Source of the DNA: Bacteroidaceae bacterium
GTDB lineage: Bacteria > Bacteroidota > Bacteroidia > Bacteroidales > Bacteroidaceae
Reading direction: 5' to 3'
Assembly: GCA_028707655.1 (NCBI GenBank)
Contig: JAQWAN010000004.1
Coordinates: 1-17,676 of the forward strand
DNA length: 17,676 nt
The notes below the pieces were generated by a model, which saw nothing but the letters and a program-made list of their open reading frames with translations, did no database searches and was not told the DNA's origin. Every line of letters begins with the position of its first letter. The first letter of the stretch is position 1. This document shows positions 1 to 8,667 of the stretch, piece by piece. A program made the position numbers and the translations under genes.

Positions 1-4
1 GCAT

Positions 5-85
5 ATAAGTTGTGCATAATTGAGCTGTATATTAATAGTTTGATCACCATTAAAATACTAATAATCAATGATATGCACAACTTAT
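5..85. repeat. 14-bp perfect inverted repeat with nested imperfect repeat
   Basis: ATAAGTTGTGCATA at 5-18 is exactly reverse-complemented at 72-85, with 53 bp between the arms. Inside lies a second pair, ATTAATAGT (31-39) and ACTAATAAT (57-65), which pairs at 8 of 9 positions. The transcript of either strand could therefore fold into a two-part stem with an asymmetric internal loop. No T run follows either arm, so it does not look like an ordinary intrinsic terminator, although it lies just past the 3' end of the minus-strand ABC-F gene. The rest of the 170-bp non-coding left edge shows no gene. Its role is unknown; it could be a transcript-end structure, a binding site for a dimeric protein or a recombination site. 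Confidence 0.6.
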
Positions 86-170
86 TTCCTGACATTTTTT
101 AGTGAATTAATTCCGCCAACGGGTTAAAATAGTTTCGTATTGCAGTTATTGAAAGAGAGCACACCTAGCA

Positions 171-1784
171 TTATTTATACATTCTCTCTCTTACCTCTTT
201 GATTTGATCCGAAGTAATATAATCATCATAACTCATCATCTTATCAATAAGTCCATTAGGTGTTAACTCGATTACTCTGTTTGCCACTGTCTCAATAAAT
301 TCATGGTCATGAGAAGAGAAAATAATATTTCCTTTATAACTCTTTAAGTTATTATTAAAAGCTTGAATAGATTCCAAATCAAGATGATTCGTGGGAGTAT
401 CTAACAACAAACAGTTTGCATTGCGCAACTGCATACGTGCTATCATACAACGCATCTTTTCGCCTCCAGAGAGTACATTTACTTTCTTCAACACATCTTC
501 GCCTGAGAAAAGCATTCTACCTAAGAAACCCTTCATATATACCTCATTTCCCTCGCCAAACTGACTGAGCCAATCAACTAGGTTTAAGTCGGAATCAAAG
601 AAAGCGGTATTATCTACGGGCAAATAAGCTGTAGTGATGGTTACACCCCAGTTATAAGTACCTGCATCGGGCTTCATATTGCCATTTATAATCTCAAAGA
701 AAGCAGTCATGGCACGTGGATTGCGCGATAAAAGAATAATCTTATCATCCTTCTCCACATTTAGATTAATATCTTTAAAAAGTACAACACCCTCGTCGGT
801 TGTTTTACTTAATCCAGACACCTCTAGGATTTGATTACCGGGCTCACGCTCTGGCGTAAAAATGATACCTGGATACTTACGAGAAGAGGGTTTTACCTCG
901 TCTACATTTAGTTTCTCCAACATCTTTTTACGACTCGTGGTTTGCTTACTTTTTGCAACATTAGCAGAAAAACGACGAATAAACTCTTCCAGTTCCTTCT
1001 TTTTCTCCTCCGCTTTTGCCTTCTGATTTTGTTGTTGACGAAGAGCTAACTGACTCGACTCATACCAAAACGTATAGTTACCAGCAAATAAATTAATCTT
1101 GCCGTAATCAATATCTACGGTATGTGTACAAACAGAATCTAAAAAGTGACGGTCGTGACTTACTACCAACACCGTATGTTCAAAATTGGCTAAATAATTT
1201 TCTAACCAAATAACAGTCTCCATATCCAAATCATTGGTAGGCTCATCTAAAAGTAAATTGTCTGGATTACCGTAAAGCGCTTGCGCTAACATTACACGTA
1301 CCTTCTCTTTACCACTCAATGTTCCCATCAATTCGTAATGCTTATCTTCGGCTATACCTAATCCACTCAATAGATTAGCAACATCACTCTCGGCATTCCA
1401 TCCTTCGAGCTCTGCAAATTTTTCTTCTAGCTCTGCTACTTTAAAACCATCTTCGTCTGTAAACTCGGCTTTAGAATAAAGCTCATCACGTTTCTGCATG
1501 ATATCCCATAAAACAGAATGGCCCATCATCACTGTATTTATTACTGAATGTTCATCCCATTTATAATGGTCTTGACTTAATACGGATAAACGTTCACCTG
1601 GGCCCATGGAAATACGTCCTTTTGTTGGATCTAAATCGCCAGAGATGGCGCGTAAAAAGGTGGACTTACCAGCTCCATTCGCTCCTATTATACCATAACA
1701 ATTACCGTTCGTAAATTTGAGGTTTACATCATTAAAAAGCACGCGCTTACCAAACTGCACGGCTACATCAGATACTGTGATCAT
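171..1784 (-). CDS. ABC-F family ATP-binding protein (YkpA/YbiT-like), probable ribosome-associated ATPase
   Basis: This 537-residue protein has two ABC ATPase domains and no membrane segment, the ABC-F layout; members bind ribosomes, and some act in translation or antibiotic protection. Domain 1 is complete: Walker A GANGAGKS (34-41), signature LSGKEK (156-161) and Walker B DEPTNDLD (180-187), followed by the SHDRHFLD switch. A Lys/Glu-rich linker around residues 250-300 joins the domains. Domain 2 keeps the signature LSGGEK and the SHDHEF switch, but its Walker A region (LLSRNPRAMTAF) has no GKT/GKS and its Walker B reads DTPTNHLD, so Thr463 replaces the catalytic Glu. From memory, relatives of the YkpA group also have a degenerate second Walker A, so this looks inherited rather than decayed. 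It is divergent from grpE, with a likely promoter about 50 bp upstream. The exact function is not certain. Confidence 0.93.
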   Translation of the reverse strand: MITVSDVAVQFGKRVLFNDVNLKFTNGNCYGIIGANGAGKSTFLRAISGDLDPTKGRISMGPGERLSVLSQDHYKWDEHSVINTVMMGHSVLWDIMQKRDELYSKAEFTDEDGFKVAELEEKFAELEGWNAESDVANLLSGLGIAEDKHYELMGTLSGKEKVRVMLAQALYGNPDNLLLDEPTNDLDMETVIWLENYLANFEHTVLVVSHDRHFLDSVCTHTVDIDYGKINLFAGNYTFWYESSQLALRQQQNQKAKAEEKKKELEEFIRRFSANVAKSKQTTSRKKMLEKLNVDEVKPSSRKYPGIIFTPEREPGNQILEVSGLSKTTDEGVVLFKDINLNVEKDDKIILLSRNPRAMTAFFEIINGNMKPDAGTYNWGVTITTAYLPVDNTAFFDSDLNLVDWLSQFGEGNEVYMKGFLGRMLFSGEDVLKKVNVLSGGEKMRCMIARMQLRNANCLLLDTPTNHLDLESIQAFNNNLKSYKGNIIFSSHDHEFIETVANRVIELTPNGLIDKMMSYDDYITSDQIKEVRERMYK

Positions 1785-1831
1785 TTGCTTAAAACTTTAA
1801 TATCTTTATAATTTCCAATTCATATTCGCCG

Positions 1832-1864
1832 CAAAGTTAGCTATAATAAAATGAATCTAGCAAT
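1832..1864 (-). promoter_or_regulatory. Bacteroidetes-type promoter for the ABC-F gene
   Basis: On the minus strand TAACTTTG (1832-1839) matches the Bacteroidetes -7 consensus TAnnTTTG. ATTG lies 21 bp further upstream (1861-1864) as an approximate -33 element. The implied transcript start lies about 40 bp before the ATG at 1784. Confidence 0.6.
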
Positions 1865-1969
1865 CTTTATGACAAGTTGACCTTACTAAAAAGAATTAAA
1901 ACATATATTAAACAAACATAAACTAACAATTCACAATATTAGTTACAAACCGCCGTTTTTATAGCTACT

Positions 1970-1984
1970 TGGCAAGGCTTTTGT
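1970..1984 (+). promoter_or_regulatory. possible sigma-54 -24/-12 promoter for grpE
   Basis: TGGCAAG (1970-1976), four bases, then TTGT (1981-1984) matches the RpoN consensus TGGCACG-N4-TTGC at 9 of 11 defined positions. It lies 55 bp before the grpE start. I found no TAnnTTTG element on this strand before grpE and no CIRCE operator. The call rests on motif and position only; no rpoN gene or activator gene is in the window. Confidence 0.35.
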
Positions 1985-2039
1985 TGATAGTAAACAAGTG
2001 TTTTTACTATTAAAAATAGAAATTTAACGATATAATTAT

Positions 2040-2696
2040 ATGAACTTGAAAGAGAAAAAAGCTGAAAACGAAGCGCTAAAGAAACAAGCTAAGGAGCAAG
2101 AAACAGCTAATCCAGCAGAGGAGCCAACAGCAGCAAACAAAGAGACAGTGGAAGACAAAAAGGAAACGATAGAAGAGGCTATGGAAAAGCTATCTGCAGA
2201 AGTAGCAGAAGAAAAAGCAGAAGAAACAGAAACAGTAGAAGAGAAAAATCCTTTAGCGGAAAAAGATGCTATCATAGAGGACTTAAAAGATAAACACCTT
2301 CGTCTTTCTGCCGAATTTGATAACTACCGAAAAAGAACCTTCAAAGAAAAAGCAGATATCATCCGCAACGGAGGAGAAAAGGTTATCACTAGCTTACTAC
2401 CTGTTTTAGACGATATGGAACGTGCTTTAGAAAACATGGAAAAAGCAAAAGATGTGGATAGCCTACTAGAGGGTATTCAGCTAATCTACCAAAAATACAT
2501 GAAAGCGTTAAACGAAAATGGTGTAAAACAGGTGGAAACAAAAAATAATAAGTTTGACACCGACTATCACGAAGCAATAGCTATGGTACCTGCACCAGAA
2601 GGTGTAGAGAAAGGCGTAATTGTAGACTGCGTGCAGAACGGTTATACGTTAAATGAAAAAGTGATTCGTCACGCTAAAGTAGTTGTAGCACAATAA
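2040..2696 (+). CDS. grpE: GrpE, nucleotide exchange factor of DnaK
   Basis: GrpE is a cytoplasmic dimer that releases ADP from DnaK and so drives the chaperone cycle with DnaJ. The 218-residue protein has a low-complexity N-terminal part of roughly 80 residues, rich in Glu, Lys and Ala, that probably forms a long helix or is disordered. The conserved core begins near His86 with HLRLSAEFDNYRKR, and the C-terminal beta domain ends GYTLNEKVIRHAKVVV, close to the family signature. The N-terminal extension is longer and more charged than in E. coli GrpE. The ATG at 2040 is preceded by A/T-rich sequence with no Shine-Dalgarno site, as is usual in this phylum. dnaJ follows after 13 bp, so the two genes are almost certainly co-transcribed. 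dnaK is not in the window. Confidence 0.97.
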   Translation: MNLKEKKAENEALKKQAKEQETANPAEEPTAANKETVEDKKETIEEAMEKLSAEVAEEKAEETETVEEKNPLAEKDAIIEDLKDKHLRLSAEFDNYRKRTFKEKADIIRNGGEKVITSLLPVLDDMERALENMEKAKDVDSLLEGIQLIYQKYMKALNENGVKQVETKNNKFDTDYHEAIAMVPAPEGVEKGVIVDCVQNGYTLNEKVIRHAKVVVAQ

Positions 2697-2709
2697 TAGA
2701 GAAACAATA

Positions 2710-3885
2710 ATGGAAAAAAGAGATTATTACGAAGTACTTGAGATAAGTAAAGATGCTTCAGCAGATCAAATAAAAAAAGCCTACCGAAAAAAAGCGATTC
2801 AGTATCACCCCGATAAGAATCAAGGCGACAAGGAAGCAGAAGCAAAATTTAAGGAAGCAGCAGAAGCTTACGAGGTACTTAGCAATGCCGATAAACGCGC
2901 TCGCTACGACCAATTTGGTCATGCTGGTGTGAGCGGTGCAGCAGGCAACGGAGGTCCCTTTGGTGGAGGTGGCTTTGGTGGCGGCTTTGGCGGCGGTATG
3001 TCTATGGATGATATTTTCTCTATGTTTGGAGATGTGTTTGGCGGACATAGCAGCGGCGGTGGTTTTGGCGGTAGCAGCCAATCGCGCAGACAGTTTAAAG
3101 GCTCCGATCTTCGCGTAAAGGTAAAACTAACCTTACAAGAGATTTCAACTGGTGTAGAAAAGAAATTCAAACTTAAAAAATATGTAGCTTGTTCACATTG
3201 CAACGGTAGCGGTGCAGAAAAAGGTAGTCAGGCCACAACATGTAGCACTTGCCACGGATCGGGTAGCGTTATTCGTAACCAACAAACCATTCTAGGTACC
3301 ATGCAAACACGTGCCACCTGCCCTACTTGTGGCGGCGAAGGCAAAATTGTTAAAAACAAATGTAAAGAATGTGGCGGCGAAGGTCTTGTTTATGGCGAAG
3401 AAGTGGTAACGGTTAACATCCCTGCTGGTGTAGCAGATGGTATGCAACTATCTATGAGCGGAAAAGGTAATGCGGGTAAACACAATGGTGTTCCTGGCGA
3501 CTTGATTATTGTGATTCAGGAGGAGAAAAACACCAGTGAGTTAGAGCGCGAAGGCAATAACTTACGCTATGATTTGCTACTCGATTTCGCAACAGCAGCT
3601 TTAGGTGGAACCGTTGAAATTCCTACCATCGACAGCAAAGTAAAAATAAAAATTGAAGCCGGTACACAACCTGGAAAACTACTTCGTTTAAGAGGTAAGG
3701 GTATTCCAGATATTAACGGATACGGCAAAGGCGATATATTAGTGAACATCAGCATCTACGTGCCAGAAACACTTACAAAAGAGGAGAAAAAGCTATTAGA
3801 AGAGTTAAAAGATGCAGCAAATTTCACACCTAGTAAAACGATTAAAGATAAAATCTTTAAGAAGTTTAAACGTTGGTTTGACTAA
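2710..3885 (+). CDS. dnaJ: DnaJ, Hsp40 co-chaperone
   Basis: DnaJ delivers unfolded clients to DnaK and stimulates its ATPase. All parts of a type I (class A) DnaJ are visible in 391 residues: an N-terminal J domain with the His33-Pro34-Asp35 motif that triggers DnaK; a Gly/Phe-rich linker from about residue 75 to 125, here with many GGG and GGF units; four zinc-binding CxxCxGxG repeats starting at Cys161, Cys178, Cys204 and Cys218; and the C-terminal substrate-binding beta domains. Length is normal for the family. It lies 13 bp after grpE and 17 bp before folC, which argues for one transcript. Nothing is broken or missing. Confidence 0.98.
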   Translation: MEKRDYYEVLEISKDASADQIKKAYRKKAIQYHPDKNQGDKEAEAKFKEAAEAYEVLSNADKRARYDQFGHAGVSGAAGNGGPFGGGGFGGGFGGGMSMDDIFSMFGDVFGGHSSGGGFGGSSQSRRQFKGSDLRVKVKLTLQEISTGVEKKFKLKKYVACSHCNGSGAEKGSQATTCSTCHGSGSVIRNQQTILGTMQTRATCPTCGGEGKIVKNKCKECGGEGLVYGEEVVTVNIPAGVADGMQLSMSGKGNAGKHNGVPGDLIIVIQEEKNTSELEREGNNLRYDLLLDFATAALGGTVEIPTIDSKVKIKIEAGTQPGKLLRLRGKGIPDINGYGKGDILVNISIYVPETLTKEEKKLLEELKDAANFTPSKTIKDKIFKKFKRWFD

Positions 3886-3902
3886 ATAAAGCCTACAAAA
3901 AG

Positions 3903-5237
3903 ATGAATTACGAAGAGACACTAAATTATCTTTATGAGTGTGCCCCCATGTTTCAGCAAAAAGGAAGTAAAGCCTATAAAGCTGGTTTAGAGACGACTCT
4001 ACTATTGGACGATTATTTTAATCATCCACATCGAAAATTCAAGACGATACATGTAGCAGGAACCAATGGAAAAGGTTCCTGCTCACATATATTAGCAGCC
4101 CTGTTTCAAAAAGCAGGCTATAAAACAGGCTTATACACTTCACCTCATCTACTCGACTTTAGAGAACGGATCCGCGTGAATGGTAAAACCATGGATACTA
4201 GCTCAGTTGTTGATTTTGTAGAAAATCATCGCTCCTTCTTTGAGCCACTCCACCCCTCGTTTTTTGAACTCACCACAGCTATGGCTTTTCACTATTTTGA
4301 ACAACAAAACATTGACATTGCTATTATTGAAGTGGGATTAGGAGGGCGACTAGATTGTACCAATATCATAACACCGGAGCTAACTATTATCACTAATATC
4401 AGCCTAGACCATACCCAGCTACTGGGGCATTCACTCCGAGAAATAGCCCAAGAGAAAGCCGGCGTTATAAAAAAAGGAATCCCCGTTATTATTGGAGAAA
4501 CAACACCCGTAACGCGAAGTGTCTTTCTACAACAAGCAGAGAAAGTGGGAGCACCTATCTTCTTTGCAGAAGAAAAACAATGGATTGAGAAAGCCCAACA
4601 TCTCCCAAACGGAGCATGGTGCTATACTTGCGATGCCTACCCCGCTCTTATTGGTGAGTTAAGTGGAAACTGCCAAATACACAACACCAATACATTACTC
4701 TCTGCTATCCATCAGCTTAAGAAAAGCAATTTTCAATTAACCGAAGAGGATGTACGAGCTGCATTTGCACATGTATGTCAACTGACACACCTAAAGGGAA
4801 GATGGCAAACCATTGCTACTTCTCCACGCATCATCTGCGACACGGGTCATAATATTGCCGGTATGCAATACATTGCTCAGCAACTACAACAAGAAACATA
4901 CACCAACCTACATATTGTTATTGGTATGGTAAACGATAAAGATATTAATGGTGTAGTAGCACTCTTACCTAAACAGGCCTCTTACTACTTTACAAAAGCA
5001 AGCGTTAAAAGAGCACTACACGAAACAGAATTAGAAAAAATAGCCATTACACATCAACTAGAAGGCAGCTGTTTTCCAACTGTTGCAGAAGCGGTTAATG
5101 CAGCTATGCAAAGAGCTACAAAAGAGGACTTAGTCTTTGTGGGAGGAAGTACGTTTATTGTGGCCGATTTATTAAAGATGCAAGAATTTCGCAAACAAAC
5201 AAAATGGATAGCACCGCTTAAAAAGGCTATACTTTAA
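3903..5237 (+). CDS. folC: Bifunctional folylpolyglutamate synthase/dihydrofolate synthase
   Basis: FolC adds glutamate to dihydropteroate and to reduced folates, using ATP, in the cytoplasm. The 444-residue protein shows the Mur-ligase-type P-loop TNGKGS (54-59) followed by the folate-contacting segment YTSPHLLDFRERIRVNG. Around residues 184-190 EKAGVIK carries Lys185, the position expected to be carbamylated. DTGHN (313-317) in the C-terminal domain corresponds to the family's usual DGAHN. Length is typical. The start at 3903 follows an A-rich stretch and lies 17 bp after dnaJ, so it is probably the last gene of a grpE-dnaJ-folC transcript. I cannot tell from sequence whether both synthase activities are kept; bifunctionality is inferred from the family. 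Confidence 0.95.
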   Translation: MNYEETLNYLYECAPMFQQKGSKAYKAGLETTLLLDDYFNHPHRKFKTIHVAGTNGKGSCSHILAALFQKAGYKTGLYTSPHLLDFRERIRVNGKTMDTSSVVDFVENHRSFFEPLHPSFFELTTAMAFHYFEQQNIDIAIIEVGLGGRLDCTNIITPELTIITNISLDHTQLLGHSLREIAQEKAGVIKKGIPVIIGETTPVTRSVFLQQAEKVGAPIFFAEEKQWIEKAQHLPNGAWCYTCDAYPALIGELSGNCQIHNTNTLLSAIHQLKKSNFQLTEEDVRAAFAHVCQLTHLKGRWQTIATSPRIICDTGHNIAGMQYIAQQLQQETYTNLHIVIGMVNDKDINGVVALLPKQASYYFTKASVKRALHETELEKIAITHQLEGSCFPTVAEAVNAAMQRATKEDLVFVGGSTFIVADLLKMQEFRKQTKWIAPLKKAIL

Positions 5238-5355
5238 ACGATTATACTCTATTAGTCCTACCATAAAGACTCTTAGTTATTCGCTAGTAATTAAAAATTC
5301 CCATTGTAAATTATTAAAAAACAACATAAGCACGCCCTGTTTTAATTTATTTGTA

Positions 5356-5363
5356 TACCTTTG
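5356..5363 (+). promoter_or_regulatory. Bacteroidetes -7 element before the SusC-like gene
   Basis: TACCTTTG matches TAnnTTTG exactly and lies 46 bp before the ATG at 5410, implying a leader of about 40 nt. No clear TTTG -33 element is seen at the expected spacing. It suggests the receptor is transcribed separately from folC. The rest of the folC-receptor spacer (5238-5409) is AT-rich; I see no hairpin terminator and no riboswitch in it. Confidence 0.6.
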
Positions 5364-5409
5364 TAAAGTAATCTTAATTTAAAAGACAGCACACAAACAA
5401 AGCTAATCT

Positions 5410-8400
5410 ATGAACAAGGCTCTTTTTCTTGCAGTGAGATGTGGTATACTCTTGCTACTTTTTGTTAGTACAAATACATTTGCACAACAACAACAACAAG
5501 AACAACGTTCTTCTATAGAGAAAACAGATACCGATAGCATAGCAAATAGAGAAAAACAAGTTCTAGATTGTCCAACAGGAGCCACATCTATTACCCCCAT
5601 AGATAAGATAGATTTAAAGGGCTACCCTGACATTTCAAAATCGATACAAACCACTCTTCCTGGTCTATTAACCACAGACATATCGGGCACCTTTGGTGTT
5701 GCACCGCTTATGACTATTCGTGGAAACAATACTATATTAGGAACCTCCAAACCACTATGGGTGATAGATGGTGTGATCTGGGAAAATCTTGTTAATCTAA
5801 GTTCAGATGACTTATTAACAGGCGATTGGAAAACACTACTTTCCTCTAATACGGCAGGCATCAATCCTGCTGACATAGAGAAAATTGAGGTACGCAGAGA
5901 TTATGCTGCCACTGTTCAATATGGCGCACCAGGTGCAAATGGCGTTATCTTAATCACAACAAAAAAGGGAACAGCCAACAGATTTTCCGTGCAATACACC
6001 GGTACCTTTGCAGTGAAAGATCGCCCCTCCATCAGCAACTACAACAAACTGGATGCAACCGATGAGATTGCTATTTACAAAGAATTGCATCAAAATGGAT
6101 GGATCCATTCCTACACACCAAACGCTGCTGAAAATATGGGTGTACTGGGTAAGATGTATGATGAGGTGGCAAAAGGAAACCTTCAATTGGATGCAAACAG
6201 CGACTATAACAACGCTTTTCTAGAGCGCCATGCACAACATAATACCGACTGGTTTAAAACGCTTTTTCACCATTCCATCGTAAATCAACATGCAGTAAAC
6301 ATCCGTGGAGGAAACCAAAAGGCAACCTACTACACCTCATTAAGCTACTATCACGACGATGGGATTGTGATTCAATCGGATAAATCGGAAAGATACACTG
6401 GCTCCTTTAGAGGAGATATTCAACTGACCAAACAACTACAAATTGGGGCTAAAATAGCAGCTAACATACGTAACCAAAGAACACCGGGTGTAGAAAATAG
6501 CGAATTTATGCCCTATTCTAACAGAACGACGCGTGACTTTGAGATTAATCCATTTCTCTATGCGCTACAAACAGCAAGAAGCATGCAACCCTACAACGAG
6601 CAGGGAGAACTGGAATATTACCGTCGTAACTATGCCGATTTTAATATCTTAAACGAACTAGCCACCAATTATACCGATTTAAATGTAAAGGACTTATCTA
6701 CTCAACTAGACCTTAATTACCGTCCACTTAAAAATCTAACCGTAAAGGGTATCTTTCAATATCGATTAGCTAAAAGCAAAGCGGAACACAAAGTACGCGG
6801 ATGGTCTAATGAAGCAGGTGCTTATAAATCGAACTACACAGCTGAAATTAGAGCAACAAACCCCTATTTATTTCACCCATATGGTATAGGTAAAGATTCT
6901 GGCTATAGTATGATGCCGCAAGGGGGCATCTATCATACCACCGATTTAGAAATGCGACAAACCTACATAAAGGCCACAGCAGATTATGTGCGCTCTTTAG
7001 GTAACAAGCATCATTTTCATTTTATGGCTGGGTTTGAATTTAACAGAACAAAAAGAGAAACAACCCCCACAGAACGATGGGGTTATCTATGGGATGAGAA
7101 AGACAAAGATATAGTAGAGGCTACATATACCCCCCAATTAGGGCCGGCTGAAGCGCCTCAACAAGAATATCTAACCAACAAAAACAGCGCTTATTTTGCA
7201 ACAATAGATTATACCTACCGGAATAAATATAGGCTAGACATGGGATATCGAGTGGATAAAACCATCTCACCTTTGTTATACGACAAGAAAATCACTATTC
7301 CATCGTGGAGCATAAGTACAGCATGGAATCTACATAATGAACCGTTTATGCAGGGTATAAAAGAGGTTGTATCCTACTTACGACCTAAAATCTCCTATGG
7401 ATATAAAGGTGTATTGCCTCTCTCTATGCTTACTAACGAAAGACATTACTACGTAATTCCATATTATTCGGATATAAATCAAGATCAATCGGAACAGGGA
7501 TCTACAGCGGAGAAAACACATGAAGTAAACATTGGACTAGAAGCTGCTCTTTTTTCACAACGCATCTCTGTGGAGATAGACTACTACCATCGTACATCTA
7601 AACATTTGTTAAGCAATACACTATCTAATTCAATGAATCGTTATTCCTTTCAGCGTACTAATATAGGGAAAATGAAATCGAGCGGATTAGAGATGGCACT
7701 TCACAGCGTAAATATAGCCACCACTAATTTTCGATGGGAGAGTCAGTTAACACTAAACACCTATCATAGTGAGGTGACAGAAATGAAGGCGGATTATTCT
7801 ATACCCTCCCTAATGAGAACGGGTATAGCACTTGAAGGAGGTCCAGAGAGAGGACTCTATTCCGTTCGCTTTGCAGGATTAGACCAGAATGGACTGCCTA
7901 CTTTTTACAGAAAAGATAATAAAATAATCACGGACCTATACACTTTTTTAGGAAATGACGCAAAAGAAACACTCAAATATGAGGGTCCTATAGCTCCTAA
8001 AGGATTTGGTGGGTTTAGTAATAGCTTCCGATTTAAGCAATGGAATGCGTCTTTTGATATCACCTACAGATATGGAAACGTAATTCGTTTAAATAATGCG
8101 TATATGGAAGAAGGAGCAGACATTTACGCCTATGATAAAAGCATGAGTAATCGTTGGGTATCCCCTGGAGATGAAACAAACATCCCTATCCTAAGCTCCA
8201 TGAATTGGCCTAATTCCTCCAATGCAGAACGATATGAACTCTACAATATGAGCACAGAGCGTGTGGCCAAAGGCGATTTTATTCGTTTAAAACAGATAAC
8301 AATAGGCTATACCTTCCCAAAAGAGTGGTTAAAAGGAAAGCATATTAGTCAGGCCAATCTCTCTCTACAGGCCACTAATCTATGTTTACTCTATTCGGAT

Positions 8401-8499
8401 AGTAAGTTACATGGCATCGATCCAGAATACTACACATCAGGTGGCGTTTCTATGCCTACACAAAGAATGTACAGCCTTACCCTACAACTTCAGCTCTAG
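5410..8499 (+). CDS. SusC/RagA-type TonB-linked outer-membrane protein, orphan
   Basis: This 1029-residue protein is predicted to be a TonB-dependent outer-membrane transporter. Residues 1-25 form a signal peptide (hydrophobic core GILLLLF, likely cleavage after TFA). A TonB plug domain spans roughly residues 75-190, with MTIRGNNTILGTSKPLWVIDG and PADIEKIEVRRDYAATVQYG followed by GANGVILITTKKG, the SusC hallmark. The rest is a beta-barrel with aromatic-rich alternating strands, ending in YSLTLQLQL. Two usual features are missing: the N-terminal carboxypeptidase-regulatory-like domain, replaced by about 50 residues of low-complexity linker starting with five Gln, and a downstream susD gene, since rho is next. 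No clear TonB box is seen. The substrate cannot be inferred. Its promoter is recognisable, and codon use looks like that of its neighbours by eye. Confidence 0.9.
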   Translation: MNKALFLAVRCGILLLLFVSTNTFAQQQQQEQRSSIEKTDTDSIANREKQVLDCPTGATSITPIDKIDLKGYPDISKSIQTTLPGLLTTDISGTFGVAPLMTIRGNNTILGTSKPLWVIDGVIWENLVNLSSDDLLTGDWKTLLSSNTAGINPADIEKIEVRRDYAATVQYGAPGANGVILITTKKGTANRFSVQYTGTFAVKDRPSISNYNKLDATDEIAIYKELHQNGWIHSYTPNAAENMGVLGKMYDEVAKGNLQLDANSDYNNAFLERHAQHNTDWFKTLFHHSIVNQHAVNIRGGNQKATYYTSLSYYHDDGIVIQSDKSERYTGSFRGDIQLTKQLQIGAKIAANIRNQRTPGVENSEFMPYSNRTTRDFEINPFLYALQTARSMQPYNEQGELEYYRRNYADFNILNELATNYTDLNVKDLSTQLDLNYRPLKNLTVKGIFQYRLAKSKAEHKVRGWSNEAGAYKSNYTAEIRATNPYLFHPYGIGKDSGYSMMPQGGIYHTTDLEMRQTYIKATADYVRSLGNKHHFHFMAGFEFNRTKRETTPTERWGYLWDEKDKDIVEATYTPQLGPAEAPQQEYLTNKNSAYFATIDYTYRNKYRLDMGYRVDKTISPLLYDKKITIPSWSISTAWNLHNEPFMQGIKEVVSYLRPKISYGYKGVLPLSMLTNERHYYVIPYYSDINQDQSEQGSTAEKTHEVNIGLEAALFSQRISVEIDYYHRTSKHLLSNTLSNSMNRYSFQRTNIGKMKSSGLEMALHSVNIATTNFRWESQLTLNTYHSEVTEMKADYSIPSLMRTGIALEGGPERGLYSVRFAGLDQNGLPTFYRKDNKIITDLYTFLGNDAKETLKYEGPIAPKGFGGFSNSFRFKQWNASFDITYRYGNVIRLNNAYMEEGADIYAYDKSMSNRWVSPGDETNIPILSSMNWPNSSNAERYELYNMSTERVAKGDFIRLKQITIGYTFPKEWLKGKHISQANLSLQATNLCLLYSDSKLHGIDPEYYTSGGVSMPTQRMYSLTLQLQL
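5485..5499 (+). repeat. (CAA)5 trinucleotide repeat
   Basis: Five CAA codons encode the Gln run directly after the predicted signal-peptide cleavage site of the SusC-like protein. As a triplet repeat, length changes would keep the frame and only alter the linker. Confidence 0.85.
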
Positions 8500-8667
8500 T
8501 GAAAGCAAACACTACATCGACTTTTTTTCAATGCACTCATCTTACAAAAAAACAGAAAAAACCTTACTTCTCTGATTATCAGTCTAAAAGAGGAGGCTAA
8601 TTAGCACTAATTTCAATAAAAAGAATAAAAAAAAAGGATTATTTATCATTAAACAAAAAATAAAGAG

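Noticed and set aside
7..40. Resemblance of GTTGTGCATAA to a XerC half-site of dif
   Set aside because: The spacer to any XerD-like half is not the required 6 bp, and the match is only partial; not enough to call a dif site.
130..137. TAGTTTCG, one base off the -7 consensus, on the plus strand
   Set aside because: It would only produce antisense RNA to the ABC-F gene, and there is no -33 partner; single near-matches are expected in AT-rich spacers.
2758..3203. Two minus-strand open frames opposite dnaJ
   Set aside because: They mirror the Gly/Phe-rich and charged codons of dnaJ (Pro-rich and Ala/Lys/Thr-rich translations) and match no family.
8497..8528. Possible terminator after the SusC-like gene: TAGTG/CACTA stem and a 7-T run
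   Set aside because: The stem is only 5 bp, and the T run begins several bases after it, so it does not fit an intrinsic terminator well.
8572..8582. Palindrome CTGATTATCAG in the SusC-rho spacer
   Set aside because: Five-bp arms with a single central base cannot form a hairpin loop, and such short palindromes are common in AT-rich DNA.
8601..8608. TTAGCACT, half of a CIRCE heat-shock operator, before rho
   Set aside because: The inverted second half GAGTGCTAA is absent at the required 9-bp spacing; it is a chance half-site.
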